Source: Sclerotiophoma versabilis
Lineage: Eukaryota; Ascomycota; Dothideomycetes; Pleosporales; Didymellaceae
Assembly: GCA_012274445.1 (NCBI GenBank)
Contig: JAAROD010000087.1
Span: 1 to 64,000, forward strand
Reading direction: 5' to 3'
DNA: 64,000 nt
Position 1 is the first letter of the stretch. Each line of letters begins with the position of its first letter. The notes beneath the pieces were generated by a model. That model made no database searches, was not told where the DNA came from, and saw only the letters and a program-made list of their open reading frames with translations. Shown here piece after piece: positions 47,310-59,412 of this stretch. The position numbers were made by a program, and so were the translations under genes.

Positions 47310-49372
47310 GAGTGACAACAAGGATGGAAGCAGCAAGCTTGAGGTCTTGAAGGGTGCAAGGCTCGTCTGGAGCTGAAATCTACTTTATATATTGTGCAAA
47401 CGATAGATATCCCCTTTCGTTGCCGTTATGTAGCCGATGCTGTCGGTCCGAGCAGCGTCATAGTGGCTCTTCGAGAAGATGATAGACTTTGGATCTGCTT
47501 TCCAAGGGGTTGAATCTTTCTGAAGTGGGGCGCATATAAGCATCTTGAGCCACAGTGTCGCAGCGAGTCAAGATCTGGGTATGATGTCATGTGAATGAGA
47601 TAAACCACTTAGAGTGTCAAAAGTAGGCTCCGCTCTATTGCACGTAGGCTCCATTCCAAATAATTACTCATTTGAGTGCTCACTAGCTTGAGTTAAAGCT
47701 CTCTTTAGCAGAAAGCTTCGTAAGGTGATCCATGCTTGTGCAGTATGTAGGGCTGTGCAGCCGCGCATGCAAAACCGCCTGCTCGTGTGCGTATAGGATC
47801 GTATAGGAGCGTATTCGTAACCGTTGAAACCCCCGATTCTCCACTACGAACACAATCGACACGTGCGATTACACGATTCATGAACTTAGGGCGGAAGCTC
47901 TTCAAAACGGGTGTTGTGATTTGCTCGACGCTGTTCTCTCAAGAGTGTCTCATCTTGTGAGACTCAGTTGTGCGTGACGTGGGTAGTAGCATTCTTTTCC
48001 TAAGTGTCGTAAAACACACGGAACCTTTAGCATACTGGAGGCTTGAACATACAGGCAATGCATTGCTACACAAATGCCGGGCGATTGACGCTTTGATCAC
48101 ACTTTCACAATAATCAAGTCGCAAATCATTGGTGTTCTCTGGGAGACATCGCAAATTAAGAGGGTTTGCTCTAACACAGATCAGCTCTACAGAATCTATG
48201 CATATGCACGCTACGACGACCCTCTTTCTGTTTCTTGTTAGATTTTTTACTAAAGGTAGTTTCTAGTGCTTGTTCTACCTTATCCCTACCAGGGGTAAAG
48301 GGATCATTTATCTGAGCGTGTAGGATCCCACGTCACAGATACTCTTCTGCTATGTATCAGTCAGCCCTTGAGGGTACTTCATAGTCAAGCACGAAGTCCG
48401 CTGAGCTACGTTTACATAACTCCGCTGATCTCTTAGGATTTGGCTCTTATCCCACCTTAATACGCACCTAGTATTAAAGACCGATTTAATAGCTGCGAGC
48501 TGGTAGAAAACGGCTATATTCAATTAGCCTTAGACAGTAGCTAACTAATCACATGTAGCACGCTTTACAGGATTGCTTTTTTAACTATCCTAAAGGAACA
48601 ACGCAACACTGCAATTAGGAGGAAACAGCAAGCATTCCTATATAATGTATTATTTGAAGTTTTGATCGGTGTACATTAGTCACTTCCAGGCTGACGCCTT
48701 GCTTGATTAGGTGATTATCGATAGTCTCTACTTCGGCCTCGCTATTCTGCCCCCTGCTAGTCGGTGGTCATTAAATTGAAAATTCACCATATTGGTCCCG
48801 TATTGCTTCGCCTGTCTGTAGTGCCTTAAGATTACATAAATTAGTACCTCTAGGCTTCTACTTTCATATTATATAGCGCTCTAGTTGTTGCAGCTTGATA
48901 ATTGTTTCAGCCATAGCTCTACAAATTGGTTCTACCCAGTGCTTAAGGCGTTTGGGAATGAGTTCTGGCACCTCTGGGAAATCATGGGTGGCGATTATCA
49001 TGAACGTGATAGCGTCCAAGCAATTCCAAGGCTACGAACAGCAATAGTTACTGATACTGGGAAGGATTTTGAGTCCATGAGTTTACGACAAGTACACCAA
49101 AGGATAGATAACCGAACCCGGTCTAATGTCTAGTCAGCATGATTCAAAGGAGTCTAAAATTCCAGTGATGAAGACAAGAGTGACAAGTCTACCAACAATC
49201 AAGTCATGTCTTAGTGTATCGTATCTTCGCACCAGCAACATGCTATCTCCAGAGAGGCTTGATGCGATGATGGAAGGCCGGCTTTACCCATTGATCGTAC
49301 TTATGGGCGTAAGACAACAAACGCTATTGGACATGTTTGCTCCGAAACTAGATTGACAGCATACCTTGACTT
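47310..49372. other. Intergenic, no supported gene
   Basis: About 2 kb. Two + strand frames, 48885-49133 (82 codons, MLQLDNCFSHSSTNWFYPV) and 49126-49356 (76 codons), lie in different frames. They could be exons of an unrecognised gene or relic, but no family is evident. The region from 48220 to 48880 is somewhat AT-rich. No tRNA or repeat was found. Confidence 0.45.
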
Positions 49373-51949
49373 TTAGCTGCTTATTTGCATATCGATATTC
49401 CCTTTCATCGCGTTCGAGACCTTGAAGTGTGCGCGGCCTTTGACATCCGTTTTCATCTGCTCGACAGTCCGTCCATAGAATTTCACTAACCGTTGGTCCC
49501 CAGCCGGCAAGATAACTACCAGCTCGTTCCACGCAGCCTCAAAGCCCGGCTGCAGCTGCCTCTCCAGATAAACTTCAATAGCCTCCTCGGTCGTCGAATA
49601 CCGCAACTGGAAAGTCGAGATACTTGCAGGCGGTGGACTGATACCATCATCTTCGTACCACATAGTCGTAAAAACTCTCCCATTGGACGACCCTTTCGGC
49701 GGGAAGATCTCGACTGCACGATAATCGTCCAAGGGCAAATTTGCTGGGTTGGACTTCTCGCCCGCGGCAAGTGTCTGCTCCGGTCGACCAACGGGGATAG
49801 CAGCGCCGACCTTCGCTAGGACTGGGATGCTCTCGTCCCAATTAGCAGACATTTGTATCCACTGGCCAGCGTTGTAATATGTTTGCGGTGCATTGTTGAG
49901 GTCCAGAAACTGGAGGTCGGGATCTGATGGATCCTTTGGAAGGTACATCTTTGCAGTCGAAGCACCAGGCTCGAAAACGCCTCCAATAAGCAGCGATTCA
50001 CCGAGCCAGTACTGTGTTTCGCCATCGGTCAGAGTCTTGTTGGTCCATACTTCAGAATCATTCTCGTATCCCCAGCCTACCCAGCGTTGCGGTGGTGTCG
50101 CAGTGAGATGACTATCCAGAGCGAGCGAATACAAATACGGAATAAGCTCATATCTCCGCTTGATTGTATCACGTACAAGCGATGTTGTCTCTTCGTACAT
50201 CCACGGCTCGATAACATCGCCAATACTGTTGTTTTCGGGAGAGGTTTTGAAGCAGTTGATGGCGAAGCGTGAAGAGTAGATGCCTTGCTGACACCAGCGT
50301 ACAAGCAGCTCTGGTGACGGCTGCGGTCCTTCAAACCCACCGATGTCGTGGCCATAGCATTGCATCAGGCACATACCGGCGCCGAGGGAAAGGGCATTAG
50401 CGCCTTTCATACCCTCCCAGCTTGTGACATTATCGCCGCTCCATGCACTGGCGCAGTATCTAAGGGTGCCGGCAGTGGCGCTGCGAGTCAAGACAAACGG
50501 TCTCTGGTTGGGCTCGGCTTCCAATGTAGCTTCGTAGGAGCTTTTCCCCATCAATTCGGTGTTAAGCGATCGCCCCCAGAAACCTATCTCCTTGCCATAG
50601 CTATCCTTGTCATCCTGGCTCACGGACGGCTCGGTCAGAGCGCACTTCCATTGATCATGAGGAATAGTGTACTCATTGTTATCGTTCCAGATACAGTCGA
50701 TACCAACGCGCTTGAGGTCTCGAATGCCTTCATACCACCATCGGAATGCATCTTTTGAAGTAAAGTCGAGATGCCCACCTACACCGCTCTCGCCACCGCC
50801 AGCACTCCATAGTCGCGCTTGAGCCGAGTCGCCAGTGATGGGGTCTGTGAAGAAGGCGCCAGCTGCTTTAAGCTTTTCGTACTCCGGATGATTGGCCAAC
50901 ACGTAAGGCTTAACGTTGGCGATCAAGCGTATCCCTTCTCTATGAAAAGCATCCATGAAGCCCTTGGGGTCAGGGAATCGATGTCTGTTCCAGGTAAAGA
51001 CATTGCGCGTCTTAGGTTCTGTCTCCGCAACGGTATAACCTGAGCTCATCTGGAACCCACTGCAAGGAATTTCATACTTCTTCATCTTGGCCGCAAATTC
51101 CATGAGTGCATCTGAGGCACGCGGTTCGTCAAGCATCGAGTATTTCATCCCTCCAGCGATGTATCCAAATGCCCAACGAGGCACTAGCAGGGGATACCCT
51201 ACCAAGTTGGCATATATGCGTACCACGTCCTTGATAGTTGCACCCATGATGATGTACTCTTCTAATCCTCCATGCTCTTGACGGTAGACCTTGAAACGGC
51301 CCCACATGCCGTCCATCTCAGACCCGACCGAGTAGAAGCCTCGAGCATGGGATGATGAAAAGACTCCAACACATCCTTGGGGTGTAGCATTGATAAGGAG
51401 TGGGATGTGCTTATACAGAGGGTCGGTACGATAGACATCGTAACCGAAGCTGTCGGTTGCTGACAGAACGAAATGGCGGTTTGAGAGGTCCATTGGGGCT
51501 GCCTTTTCTCCCAGACCAACGTGAAGTGTGCCTTTGTTGTATCGGGTATAATGTGCTATTCCAATGCCGTCTGCCACATACGCACGATGTGGGAGATCTG
51601 AATAGATTGGGGCATCTTGACCAGCGAAGCGAAGGGACAGGAGAGGTGGACCAGTCGTCCAATCGACGTTTGCTGTCACGTCGTTTATCTGGAACGACTT
51701 CGTGGTTGCCGTCGAGGATCCATGCTTTATATTGGCACATTCTAGATCTCTTGATGGCAGTGGTGCAGATCGATGGGGCGGGAGCAGATGCTTGGGAGAC
51801 GTGAACGTTGTGCGGAACAGCCCTGGACTCAAGGCCTCAAAGCTGAAGTTGTATTCTCCTTTGGATGACTGAAGGTGAACGGAAACATCCGAGCTCTCTC
51901 CCGTCGACCGGGGTATGAAGTCAAGGGGAACTATCTCGAGTTGACCCAT
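49373..51949 (-). CDS. Alpha-glucosidase-like glycoside hydrolase family 31
   Basis: A single uninterrupted 858-codon exon, ATG at 51949 (MGQLEIVPLDFIP), with no signal peptide, so probably intracellular. The N-terminal beta-sandwich leads to the (beta/alpha)8 barrel. There IDCIWNDNNEY (about residue 420) holds the nucleophile Asp, equivalent to WNDMNE in better-known members. SAWSGDNVTSWEGM (about residue 503) holds the acid/base Asp, and CYGHDIGGFEG and YELIPYLYSLA follow. The C-terminal beta domains end NIDMQISS. Full-length for the family. It hydrolyses alpha-linked glucosides or xylosides; the NDNNEY variant and the lack of secretion suggest a specialised substrate that the sequence does not define. 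Confidence 0.92.
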   Translation of the reverse strand: MGQLEIVPLDFIPRSTGESSDVSVHLQSSKGEYNFSFEALSPGLFRTTFTSPKHLLPPHRSAPLPSRDLECANIKHGSSTATTKSFQINDVTANVDWTTGPPLLSLRFAGQDAPIYSDLPHRAYVADGIGIAHYTRYNKGTLHVGLGEKAAPMDLSNRHFVLSATDSFGYDVYRTDPLYKHIPLLINATPQGCVGVFSSSHARGFYSVGSEMDGMWGRFKVYRQEHGGLEEYIIMGATIKDVVRIYANLVGYPLLVPRWAFGYIAGGMKYSMLDEPRASDALMEFAAKMKKYEIPCSGFQMSSGYTVAETEPKTRNVFTWNRHRFPDPKGFMDAFHREGIRLIANVKPYVLANHPEYEKLKAAGAFFTDPITGDSAQARLWSAGGGESGVGGHLDFTSKDAFRWWYEGIRDLKRVGIDCIWNDNNEYTIPHDQWKCALTEPSVSQDDKDSYGKEIGFWGRSLNTELMGKSSYEATLEAEPNQRPFVLTRSATAGTLRYCASAWSGDNVTSWEGMKGANALSLGAGMCLMQCYGHDIGGFEGPQPSPELLVRWCQQGIYSSRFAINCFKTSPENNSIGDVIEPWMYEETTSLVRDTIKRRYELIPYLYSLALDSHLTATPPQRWVGWGYENDSEVWTNKTLTDGETQYWLGESLLIGGVFEPGASTAKMYLPKDPSDPDLQFLDLNNAPQTYYNAGQWIQMSANWDESIPVLAKVGAAIPVGRPEQTLAAGEKSNPANLPLDDYRAVEIFPPKGSSNGRVFTTMWYEDDGISPPPASISTFQLRYSTTEEAIEVYLERQLQPGFEAAWNELVVILPAGDQRLVKFYGRTVEQMKTDVKGRAHFKVSNAMKGNIDMQISS

Positions 51950-52577
51950 GGTGATAATGGATTTGACGGTGCTCTGACCTGGTGGTATTCACTGGCCACG
52001 TCAGTGATAGGCTAAGTTTGATCTTGCCTAGTGAAGTCATCGTGGACATTCACATTTTATATAAAGAGCTCCGGTAGTAGGTGAACCGAGTTTGGCCCAA
52101 GCCTTCGGTAACATCGGAGATCGATTGATGTTCTATCACGTGTGTTTCTTCTCTTGGTCCCTTCCTGGCCTAGCGGCTCCTATCTCACCAAAAGAAAAAA
52201 GCCGGATTTAAGCGGGAAACCGCTCGAAACAAGGGATGCAGTCAACAAGTACTCAAAGCCTTCTTGCAAGTTAACAAGTAGTCTGGAAACTACAAGTGGC
52301 TATACATACTCTGCGCAATGCAGCTAAGTTTGTTTTGGGAGCCTCAAAGCTTAATGTGAAGATATGGGACTGGCAGCTGCGTCCGAGCCTTTCTCAGAGG
52401 CGGCTTGCCATCTCTCGGTAACTTCGGCCGTGACACTGCCAAGGCTCGGACGATTTGGAGTCCGGGGTCAAAGTGTTAAAGTCCCCCGTGGGGTGTGTTG
52501 TATAAGTCGGACAATCGGCTCCATTGTTCTCTTCTATCCTCACTGCAGTCTCCGTTTTTTGCTGCACTTCTCTCGTC
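51950..52577. other. Divergent promoter region
   Basis: About 630 bp between the GH31 gene (leftward) and the transporter relic (rightward), with no gene of its own. TATATAAAG-like sequence at about 52057-52064 on the + strand and pyrimidine-rich DNA just before 52578 are compatible with promoters. Nothing else is seen. Confidence 0.4.
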
Positions 52578-54656
52578 ATGGCGGACCCCATCCCTCAATC
52601 GACGGATATTAACAACACTGAAATCGAGACAGTCGAGTCTATCACAAGCCATCTACTCAGTGTTGTCAATTAGCAAGTAGGCGCCAAGCACTTGCTTGAA
52701 CTTGCTTAAGCTTACCAAGTTCAAGCAAGCAAGTTTCAGTCTCTAGCAGCGTCAAGCTCAAGCAAGCAAGTTCAGCGTAATACAGGCAAGTGCTTAAGGT
52801 AGCTTAGACTAGCTTTAACTAGGAAGGAAGAGGTGTCTAGTAGGGATAAGCGAGGCAGAGGAACACTCTCTAAGCCAAACTCACGTGGAATAACGTACCA
52901 TCACGTGATATCACTGACTAGGAACTCGGCCAAAGAGTCCCGAAACCCTAATGCCCCTTTTTGGCCCTACCAGCCACCTCTTCCCCCCCCCCCCCCCCCC
53001 CCCGCTCAAGCAAGCTCAAGCAAGCTACCAAGTGGCTACACCTAATTATTCATCAAGCAAGCAAGTTTCGAGGTCCGAATTTGAGCTTGCTTGCTTGTTG
53101 ACAACTCTGCATCTACTACGACTCGTGGCAAGGACAGGGCTGCAGAGCTGCTTGCTTCCAACGAGCACATCGTTTCACAACAAAAGAAAACAAGAGGGTT
53201 TTGCATAGAATCGGTTTCATCTTGCCAACACTTTTATTGGTATATTGTCTTCAAAGCTTAGATAAAACTACCCTCTCGCACGCTTCCGTCTTCGGTCTCG
53301 TTGAAGATGCGAACCACAATCCCAACTCCGACCAGTACTCATGGCTGGGAAGCATCGTGTACATCGTGTAGCTTTCAATTCAGCCATTGGCTGCGTTCAT
53401 CCGGGTCAAGTTCCCAATCGGCAAGTTTGTGGGTATCATGGCATTCACATGGGTTGTGATTTTCTGTGGTATGAGTGGCGCAACCTCCTTCGCAACCCTA
53501 ATGGCGACATGATTTCTGTTGGGTGCATTTGAGTCCGCTGTAGGTAAGTACCAATTGCCTTCGCTGTTGCATAATACACCTATACCGATATCCTTTAGCA
53601 CTTGGTTTCATCGCTGTAGTTCAGATGTGGTACAAGCGCTCCGAATAAACGAACTGCAACACCGCATGGTATTCCATGCTAGGCGTCGTCAACATCCTTG
53701 GAAGTCTGTTGTCATACGGTCTTGGACACATCCAGTCGGTTCGCCTGCACTCATACCAGATCATTTTTATTTTTGTGCAGTCTTCTAACCGTTGTCGTCT
53801 CGATCCCCGTCTACATCTTCATGCCCGACTCGCCAATGGAGGCCAGATTCTTGGACGGTACCGATAAGTTTATAGCTGTTGAGCGCCTCCGCATGAATCA
53901 GACGGGTGTCGCTTCAATAGCCTGGAAGCAGGACCACGTCTTTGAGGCCTTCCTGGATATCAAGACATGGCTTTATTCCTTCATGCTGACTGCTGTCAGT
54001 ATTCAGAGCGGTGGCATCACAACCTTCGGACCCTTGATCATCCAGTCCTTCGGCTTTGAAAAGTTTGCAACGATCCTCCTCGATATGCCGTTTGGGGCTG
54101 TGCAGATCATAGCAATATTAGGCGGAGCTTGGCTAGCACCTAAACTAGGGAAGAAAGGACCAGTCCTTATTGGCATTATCATCCTCCTGGTGGTTGGTCG
54201 AAAAAAAGAAGACAGTGGTGTGCTACTGGTTGGGTGCTACCTCATGTCCTTCTATCCCGTATCTCGCTTTTGATCTACTCATGGTCAGGACAGAATACTG
54301 GAGGCGATACCAAGAGCAAGGTCACGACCATTATTCTGTTTGTGGGAGCCAGCGATGGTAAAATCATCTCTTCTCATCCCTTCAAGTCCTCTGAGAAGCC
54401 CCATTACTACCGAGGCTTGTGATCGAACCTAGCACTTTTCGTCGCTATCGTTGTGCTTACCATCTTGGCCATGGTTTGTATCAAGGTACTAAATCGCAAG
54501 CACGCTGAGATCTGGGAAAGCATGGGGAAATCGGCAAACGTCATTGACTTGAGTATGGAGGGAAGTTGCAGCACAGATTCTGTGGGCGTAGAAGCTGATC
54601 AGGCAAGCAGCATGGGTGACAAAGCGTTTGATGATGTGACGGACAGTAAGAACTAG
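52578..54656 (+). pseudogene. Anion:cation symporter (allantoate permease/Dal5-like MFS transporter), degraded and MITE-interrupted
   Basis: ATG at 52578 (MADPIPQSTDINNTE). The coding sequence is cut by a 452-bp MITE, then continues in several frames. Dal5/ACS landmarks are DKTTLSHASVFGLVED, DQYSWLGSIVYI, VKFPIGKFVGIMAFTWVV, ATRFLLGAFESAV, MWYKRSEQ, YSMLGVVNILGSLL, IPVYIFMPDSPMEARFL, TTFGPLIIQSFGFEKF. Near the end come NTGGDTKSKVTT, ILFVGASDGKIISSHPFKSS and PHYYRGL. Stops and frameshifts recur at about 53260, 53370, 53650, 53780 and 54200, with a TGA after PHYYRGL at 54420. Members import allantoate, ureidosuccinate, nicotinate or similar anions. Inactive here. Confidence 0.85.
52658..53109. 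mobile_element. hAT-type MITE with 8-bp target duplication
   Basis: Termini are CAGTGTTGTCAA at the left and, as reverse complement, CAGAGTTGTCAA at the right; similarity continues inward as (TT/CA)AGCAAG. CATCTACT lies at 52650-52657 and again at 53110-53117, a perfect 8-bp duplication as made by hAT transposases. No coding capacity. The interior is full of AAGCAAGC and GCTTGCTTG repeats in both orientations and one run of 21 C (52983-53003). Dropping the element and one duplication copy joins the transporter frame smoothly across the site. Confidence 0.92.
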
Positions 54657-54866
54657 GAATTCATATATTTCTACTAGATAGCGCGAAGTACAACGCACAG
54701 TGACCGTAGAGGCATGGAAGGCATGCTGAGATCAATTGACGTGCCGCTTGAGAACCTTTCGCAATCATATTATAAAGTCAAAAATCCATTAGTCTCAGCA
54801 ACTCTACCCGACCAGGACAGAATAGGTTGTATGAGCGGACATGTTCTGGTATTAAGGATGTTGGTT

Positions 54867-56686
54867 TTAGAAGAGGTTGTCGATATCAACGAACAAGTCT
54901 TGCCATCCAAGTGGCATATGCTTGAGATTCAAGCCGGGGAAGTCCCATTCAAAGGTGAACTGGTTGGGTGCATAGCCCTGAAAGTCGTTTTCTGCAGAAC
55001 CACTAATAGCCAGACTCGAGCCCCGAAAGTCTGGTTGTGCAGAGTAGTCTACTATTGCCGCTTCACACTTTTCAATACTAGTCTGAAGTATTTGGAAGTA
55101 CGGTATATAACCGATTGTGACTTTCTTGAGCTCCTCAAGCACCCGGTAGGCATCACGTAGTAGGCTCAAAATGAGAGGGACTGGGTCCCGGAGTAGGACA
55201 GAAAGCCGTAGTACGAGTAAAATCGAGAATGCGCCCTTTGCCCAAACGTAGTACATCGTCCACTTAAAAGTGTTGAGATAGGCAGGCGCTGATCCAGAGG
55301 GTGATGAAGGTGAAGTAGACACCTTTAGCAAGTGCTTCAAATGCCTTGTTGAAGCTTCTTTGGCTCTCTGAATCATTTCCTTCTGGAAGTCGGTCATAAT
55401 CGCAATGTTCTCAATGCCGGACGCCGAAACAACTTTTAGATGTAGTGTGATAAGAGCCCAGTCATATTGAATATGAAGATTGAGAAGCGCAAGCTCGCGC
55501 TGGTCCGTTATTGACTCATTAGACACGACCCTGGTCCATTCTTTGAGCCAGAGACAGAGCTCAGTAGTGATGTCTCGGATTTTGACTCTAATAACGCTTT
55601 CGTCTTCCAGGAGCGACGGACCGCTATGTTTCAGAATGTCGCCGTATGCGTCAGTGCGAATCAGGTTGAGTTCGAGTTGAGACAGCAGTCGGATATCGAC
55701 AGCTGTGCATTCTGCATGGTTGAGAAGGGCACGAATCTTGCGTGGCGTTGTGCATGGCGTTACAGTTGGGACGCGGCCACCATCGAGTGAGAAGCTGTTG
55801 TAGTGTTAGGATCGGTAAAATCCAGAACAGGTTGTGAAATGTATTTTAACGAAACTTACAAGATTTCAAAATTACAGATACCATGCCAGACTCGCTGAAG
55901 GCGGTATAGCTCTGACTCTTCTGTCTGTAGATGATCTCGATCATCATGGAGAGCCAACAGCTGGTCGGTGGCCTTCTGTAGGCCCAACTGTGTGGCAAAT
56001 CTCAGAGCAATTGCGATCAACATGTATCCATTCTCGCTGTACGCTGCCATGAGCGTGATTGCTTGCACTGCCTCCAGACTTGGGTGCTCGCAAGTGACAA
56101 GCAGGTGGGTCAAATGCTCCCTAAGCCCAGACTGCAGCTGCCGAAAGACAGGAGAGTTAAAACCTTGCTCTGCGCGGCAGCCTACACTGACAATCATATC
56201 GAATAGAAATGCGCTGCGCGAAGCAACGGAGGTGATTCCATCACTGCTTTCCGAGAAGATGGGAACAAGATAATGGCTACCAGCAAAGAAGGACGAGTAC
56301 CACCTAAAAGCATCGTCGTAAGTAACAATACCTTTCTCTATTGCGTTACTTCCAATTGAAGATCTTGTATTCGTCGAATCTCTCAATTGCGTGAAGTCGC
56401 ACTCAGCATTGTTGTGAGTAATCTCCAATCGCGGGATGCTCGTTATCTGCTGGTCGGTACTCAATCGTGTCTGCAGTCGTACTATCTCGGCCTCAAGCTT
56501 CTCGATACGAATAGTGTTTGGGTCTTTGCGAGCTACGTGTATATGGTGATATTGACAAGTTGCATCGTTCCTGTCGCACCGCTCGCAGGGCTGCTTGCCA
56601 TCACATCTGACTTTGGATGAGCGGCATGCGATGCATGCATTGATAGCGCGACGTTTCCGAGGACGCTCGGTAGATACTGAAGTCAT
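54867..56686 (-). CDS. Zn2Cys6 fungal transcription factor
   Basis: Exons 55860-56686 and 54867-55794, with a 65-bp intron (GTAAGT...CAACAG, branch CCTAAC) giving exactly 584 codons. ATG at 56686. After a basic start (RPRKRR) comes a perfect binuclear zinc cluster, C18-x2-C21-x6-C28-x5-C34-x2-C37-x6-C44. A coiled-coil dimerisation stretch follows (IRIEKLEAEIVRLQTRL, about residues 58-76). Then comes a fungal transcription-factor middle homology region (YDDAFRWYSSFFAGSHYLVPIF onward, LQRVWHGICNFEIF across the splice). The C-terminal region is helical and probably activating. It is convergent with the transporter relic 210 bp away, which it may once have regulated; its present targets are unknown. 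Confidence 0.92.
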
Positions 56687-58121
56687 CGGAATAATGTGTA
56701 TAGCTCCAGGCTTCGGGATTGTCGTGCGAAGTCGACCGGGGAGGTCGGCCCAAAGCCGAGGGAAAGCTGCGGGGAAATAAGACCGGGCACCTGAATACCG
56801 GTATAACACGGTATTTTTGTTCGCGCCAGGACGAGTCCTTGGCGACACACATGTCACGCAGCATGAAGCTGCACTCAACAATGCGAGTTCGTGTCGCCTT
56901 AATCATAAGAGTGTTATTGTTGTTACCTCTTTGCTAGCGTGGTCTCCATTCGTGTGCTTGTTGGCTTCCGTTGGAGCCCCCATCTCGCGAACCGCATAGC
57001 TATATCGCGGATACCCAGTGGATTCGACAACGCTTTATGGCTGCGTGAGTATATGATGGAGGATACTTGGAGTCCTAGAAGACGGGAAAGGGCAAAAGGG
57101 CATGCTCTAGTATAGAAGCAGTTCAGTGTCTATTCTAAATGGCTCGAGAAGGCACCATCAGTACTGAGCTTGAACGCATATTTTGAAAACGAGTCTTTAA
57201 AAGTACAAAGCTTACGTAAATGGACAATCGGCTCCAATGACTACGGATATCACAAGTTGCCTTAAGTTCAGACAGCCCAGGGATCCTTCGACAACACCAG
57301 AAGCGAAGAGCGGAAACAGAAGGCGGAAGATGTCGGAGCAAGCACGCCAACCATTAGGGTTGCAGAATAGCAACACGAAGCGACCTGGATGAATCTTCTC
57401 TTCGATGCCACACTACAGAAGTTCCTCGTAGGTCTAAATCCATCGTGGGGTGACTTTACCAGGAATACAGAGTAGCTGGTAGCAATAATATGCCTCCCTC
57501 CAAGATACTGCTAGACTAAGATTTTACACGCTATTTCGAACAGCCTGATCATACAAGAGGCCATCAATGTAGTCACTGCCGGTACTGAACCACAGTTGTG
57601 ACTTTGACCTGCGGTAGTTACCTGGTCTATACCATGCATCAGCCTGAGGAAGTCAAACGCAAGCGGATGACATACCCCTGCTACACCTCATTTGTATCTA
57701 GCTTCGAATCGGTAGGAAGCTTACTATGTCTGCTGAATGTGATTCAAGAGACAGTAAGTTAATTCCAAACAGAAGTTTTGCCACAGACCGTGTTTGCAAG
57801 TGGCGGACACTTGGTCAAGAGCCCACTGCCTACAATTATTCAAGGCTTAACCCAGCCATACGCTTTGCAACGTGGCCCAGTCATGATTCCAGATCCTTCC
57901 AAGCAAGATCACCTCTACCCACGAATCGTAAAAAACTTACAGCATGATCGCGTGTTTTGCTTACAGCTTCTGGAAACGAGACAGCGCACTAGAATTCCAC
58001 TTTCTTCGCTGTTCCATTAAAACTCTTTCACACACATTCTACTGCACCCCCTCAATCCACCCAACAGCACACTAAGGGCATATTCAGAAGTCACGCCCAG
58101 AGAATCCCAGTCCCCATGATC
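56687..58121. other. Intergenic, nothing recognised
   Basis: 1.4 kb upstream of the regulator. Short frames only (up to about 100 codons), on both strands and overlapping. The part nearest 56686 is GC-normal promoter DNA. No repeats or transposon ends were seen. Confidence 0.45.
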
Positions 58122-58697
58122 TCACCTCCCACCCCGCTCCTCCCGCTCTCTGACCCACGCCCTTCTCTCAGCATCCGACATCAAACGTCCACCGGGCGTA
58201 CATTCTCCCCACAGCAGCGAATCCCGCCAATACTCTGCGCCCAAACGCTCATCAGCGCCGGTAAGAAATACTTCATTGTTCCAGTAATTCTGCCAGTCCC
58301 GGCTCTGCATGACGTCCATCTGGCTCGTCCACGCATCCCGTTCATACAGGTCTGGATTCGCGCGCCAGTTCTCTCTTAGCGCGCGTGTGCTCTCTGCTGC
58401 TTGCCGGCTGCGCACTTGCCGGTCGTGTACTGAGGTCCCGCTGTCGGGGGCATGACGCCATTGGGACTGCGCGTCCCGGTGGATGGGCTGCGCTGTGTTG
58501 GAGCTGGGGAGGCTTCTATACGATGGGCATGCGTACGGCATGGTGCGCCAGCCGCCGTAGCGCCAGTTTGAGCGGCCGCAGTGCCCGTGGATATTGTCAA
58601 GGTCTAGGGCGGAACAGTGTGTGGACCAGGCTGTTCTAGTGTAGGTGCAGTCTGGGTGTCCGGGGCAGGTGTATCGGGTCTGGTATTTGATGCACAT
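58122..58697 (-). CDS. Hypothetical protein with N-terminal Cys/His cluster
   Basis: 191 codons, single exon, ATG at 58697 in MCIKYQTRYTCPGHPDCTYTRTAW. The Cys and His residues within the first 45 positions (C2, C11, H14, C17, C28 and later CG) suggest metal binding or disulphides. The rest is charged and Arg/Trp-rich (ENWRANPDLYERDAWTSQ, DAERRAWVREREERGG). The MC-x-Y-...-Y-x-C opening recalls a common class of small fungal proteins of unknown function, but I cannot name a family. No signal peptide. GC-rich and uninterrupted, so a real gene is likely. Confidence 0.65.
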   Translation of the reverse strand: MCIKYQTRYTCPGHPDCTYTRTAWSTHCSALDLDNIHGHCGRSNWRYGGWRTMPYACPSYRSLPSSNTAQPIHRDAQSQWRHAPDSGTSVHDRQVRSRQAAESTRALRENWRANPDLYERDAWTSQMDVMQSRDWQNYWNNEVFLTGADERLGAEYWRDSLLWGECTPGGRLMSDAERRAWVREREERGGR

Positions 58698-59412
58698 ATT
58701 TGTTTCTAGTTCTGTGTAGCTGTGTTTGTGAGGATTGCTGGGTTTTGGGTTCTTACCTTTTTTAATAGAGATAGTGCTGTTATATTGGTGACTGTTGATG
58801 AGTATACAGATAAGTGACAGCCAGTTTGTGTTTTACAGTTATCGCTGATCGATTGATATTCCATTGGTAGGTTCACCAACAAATGTGATGTTGAGTTCCA
58901 GTATTGACGGGGTCGTCAGCTTCTGAATTTGGCTAGCCATGCAATGTTTTGACAAATCAGACTCTGCTGTGTCGTATGCAGATAACCCACGATAACCTAC
59001 GCTTGCCGCAAGAATTGGGCTATCCAGTACCAGCTTAGATCATACGATGTAGCTCCCAATAAGAAGATAGCATTGGAGAAACAAGAAGGATTAGGTCAAA
59101 GTAGGGCCTGACGAAGGGTCTTTCGACCACTTTTGCAAGTCTCGGTGTAGCCGATTATGATCATGTATGCTTCTGTGAACAGTTGGTCTCCTGGCGAGCC
59201 GCCCGGTAAGTGCAACTTTCTCACCATCCAAAATGACCCGTAAGTGCTTTACTTCGATGGGTGGACCCTGACCTTGACAGCATGATGTCTGTCATATCGT
59301 GATTGGTGACCTTCCTCTAGCTTGTCTTCGGTGACCCTTGGTATCAGATTAAGTCACAATCCGTCTCTCCTCTTTTGCTGACCATATGTTTTTGTCTTCT
59401 TTCTGGACGCTC
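58698..59412. other. Intergenic, nothing recognised
   Basis: About 700 bp, the upstream side of the hypothetical gene and the downstream side of the formyltransferase. No frame of note. Confidence 0.4.

Noticed and set aside
54714..55160. 148-codon + strand frame
   Set aside because: Mostly antisense to the second exon of the Zn2Cys6 regulator, whose spliced frame and zinc cluster are far better supported.
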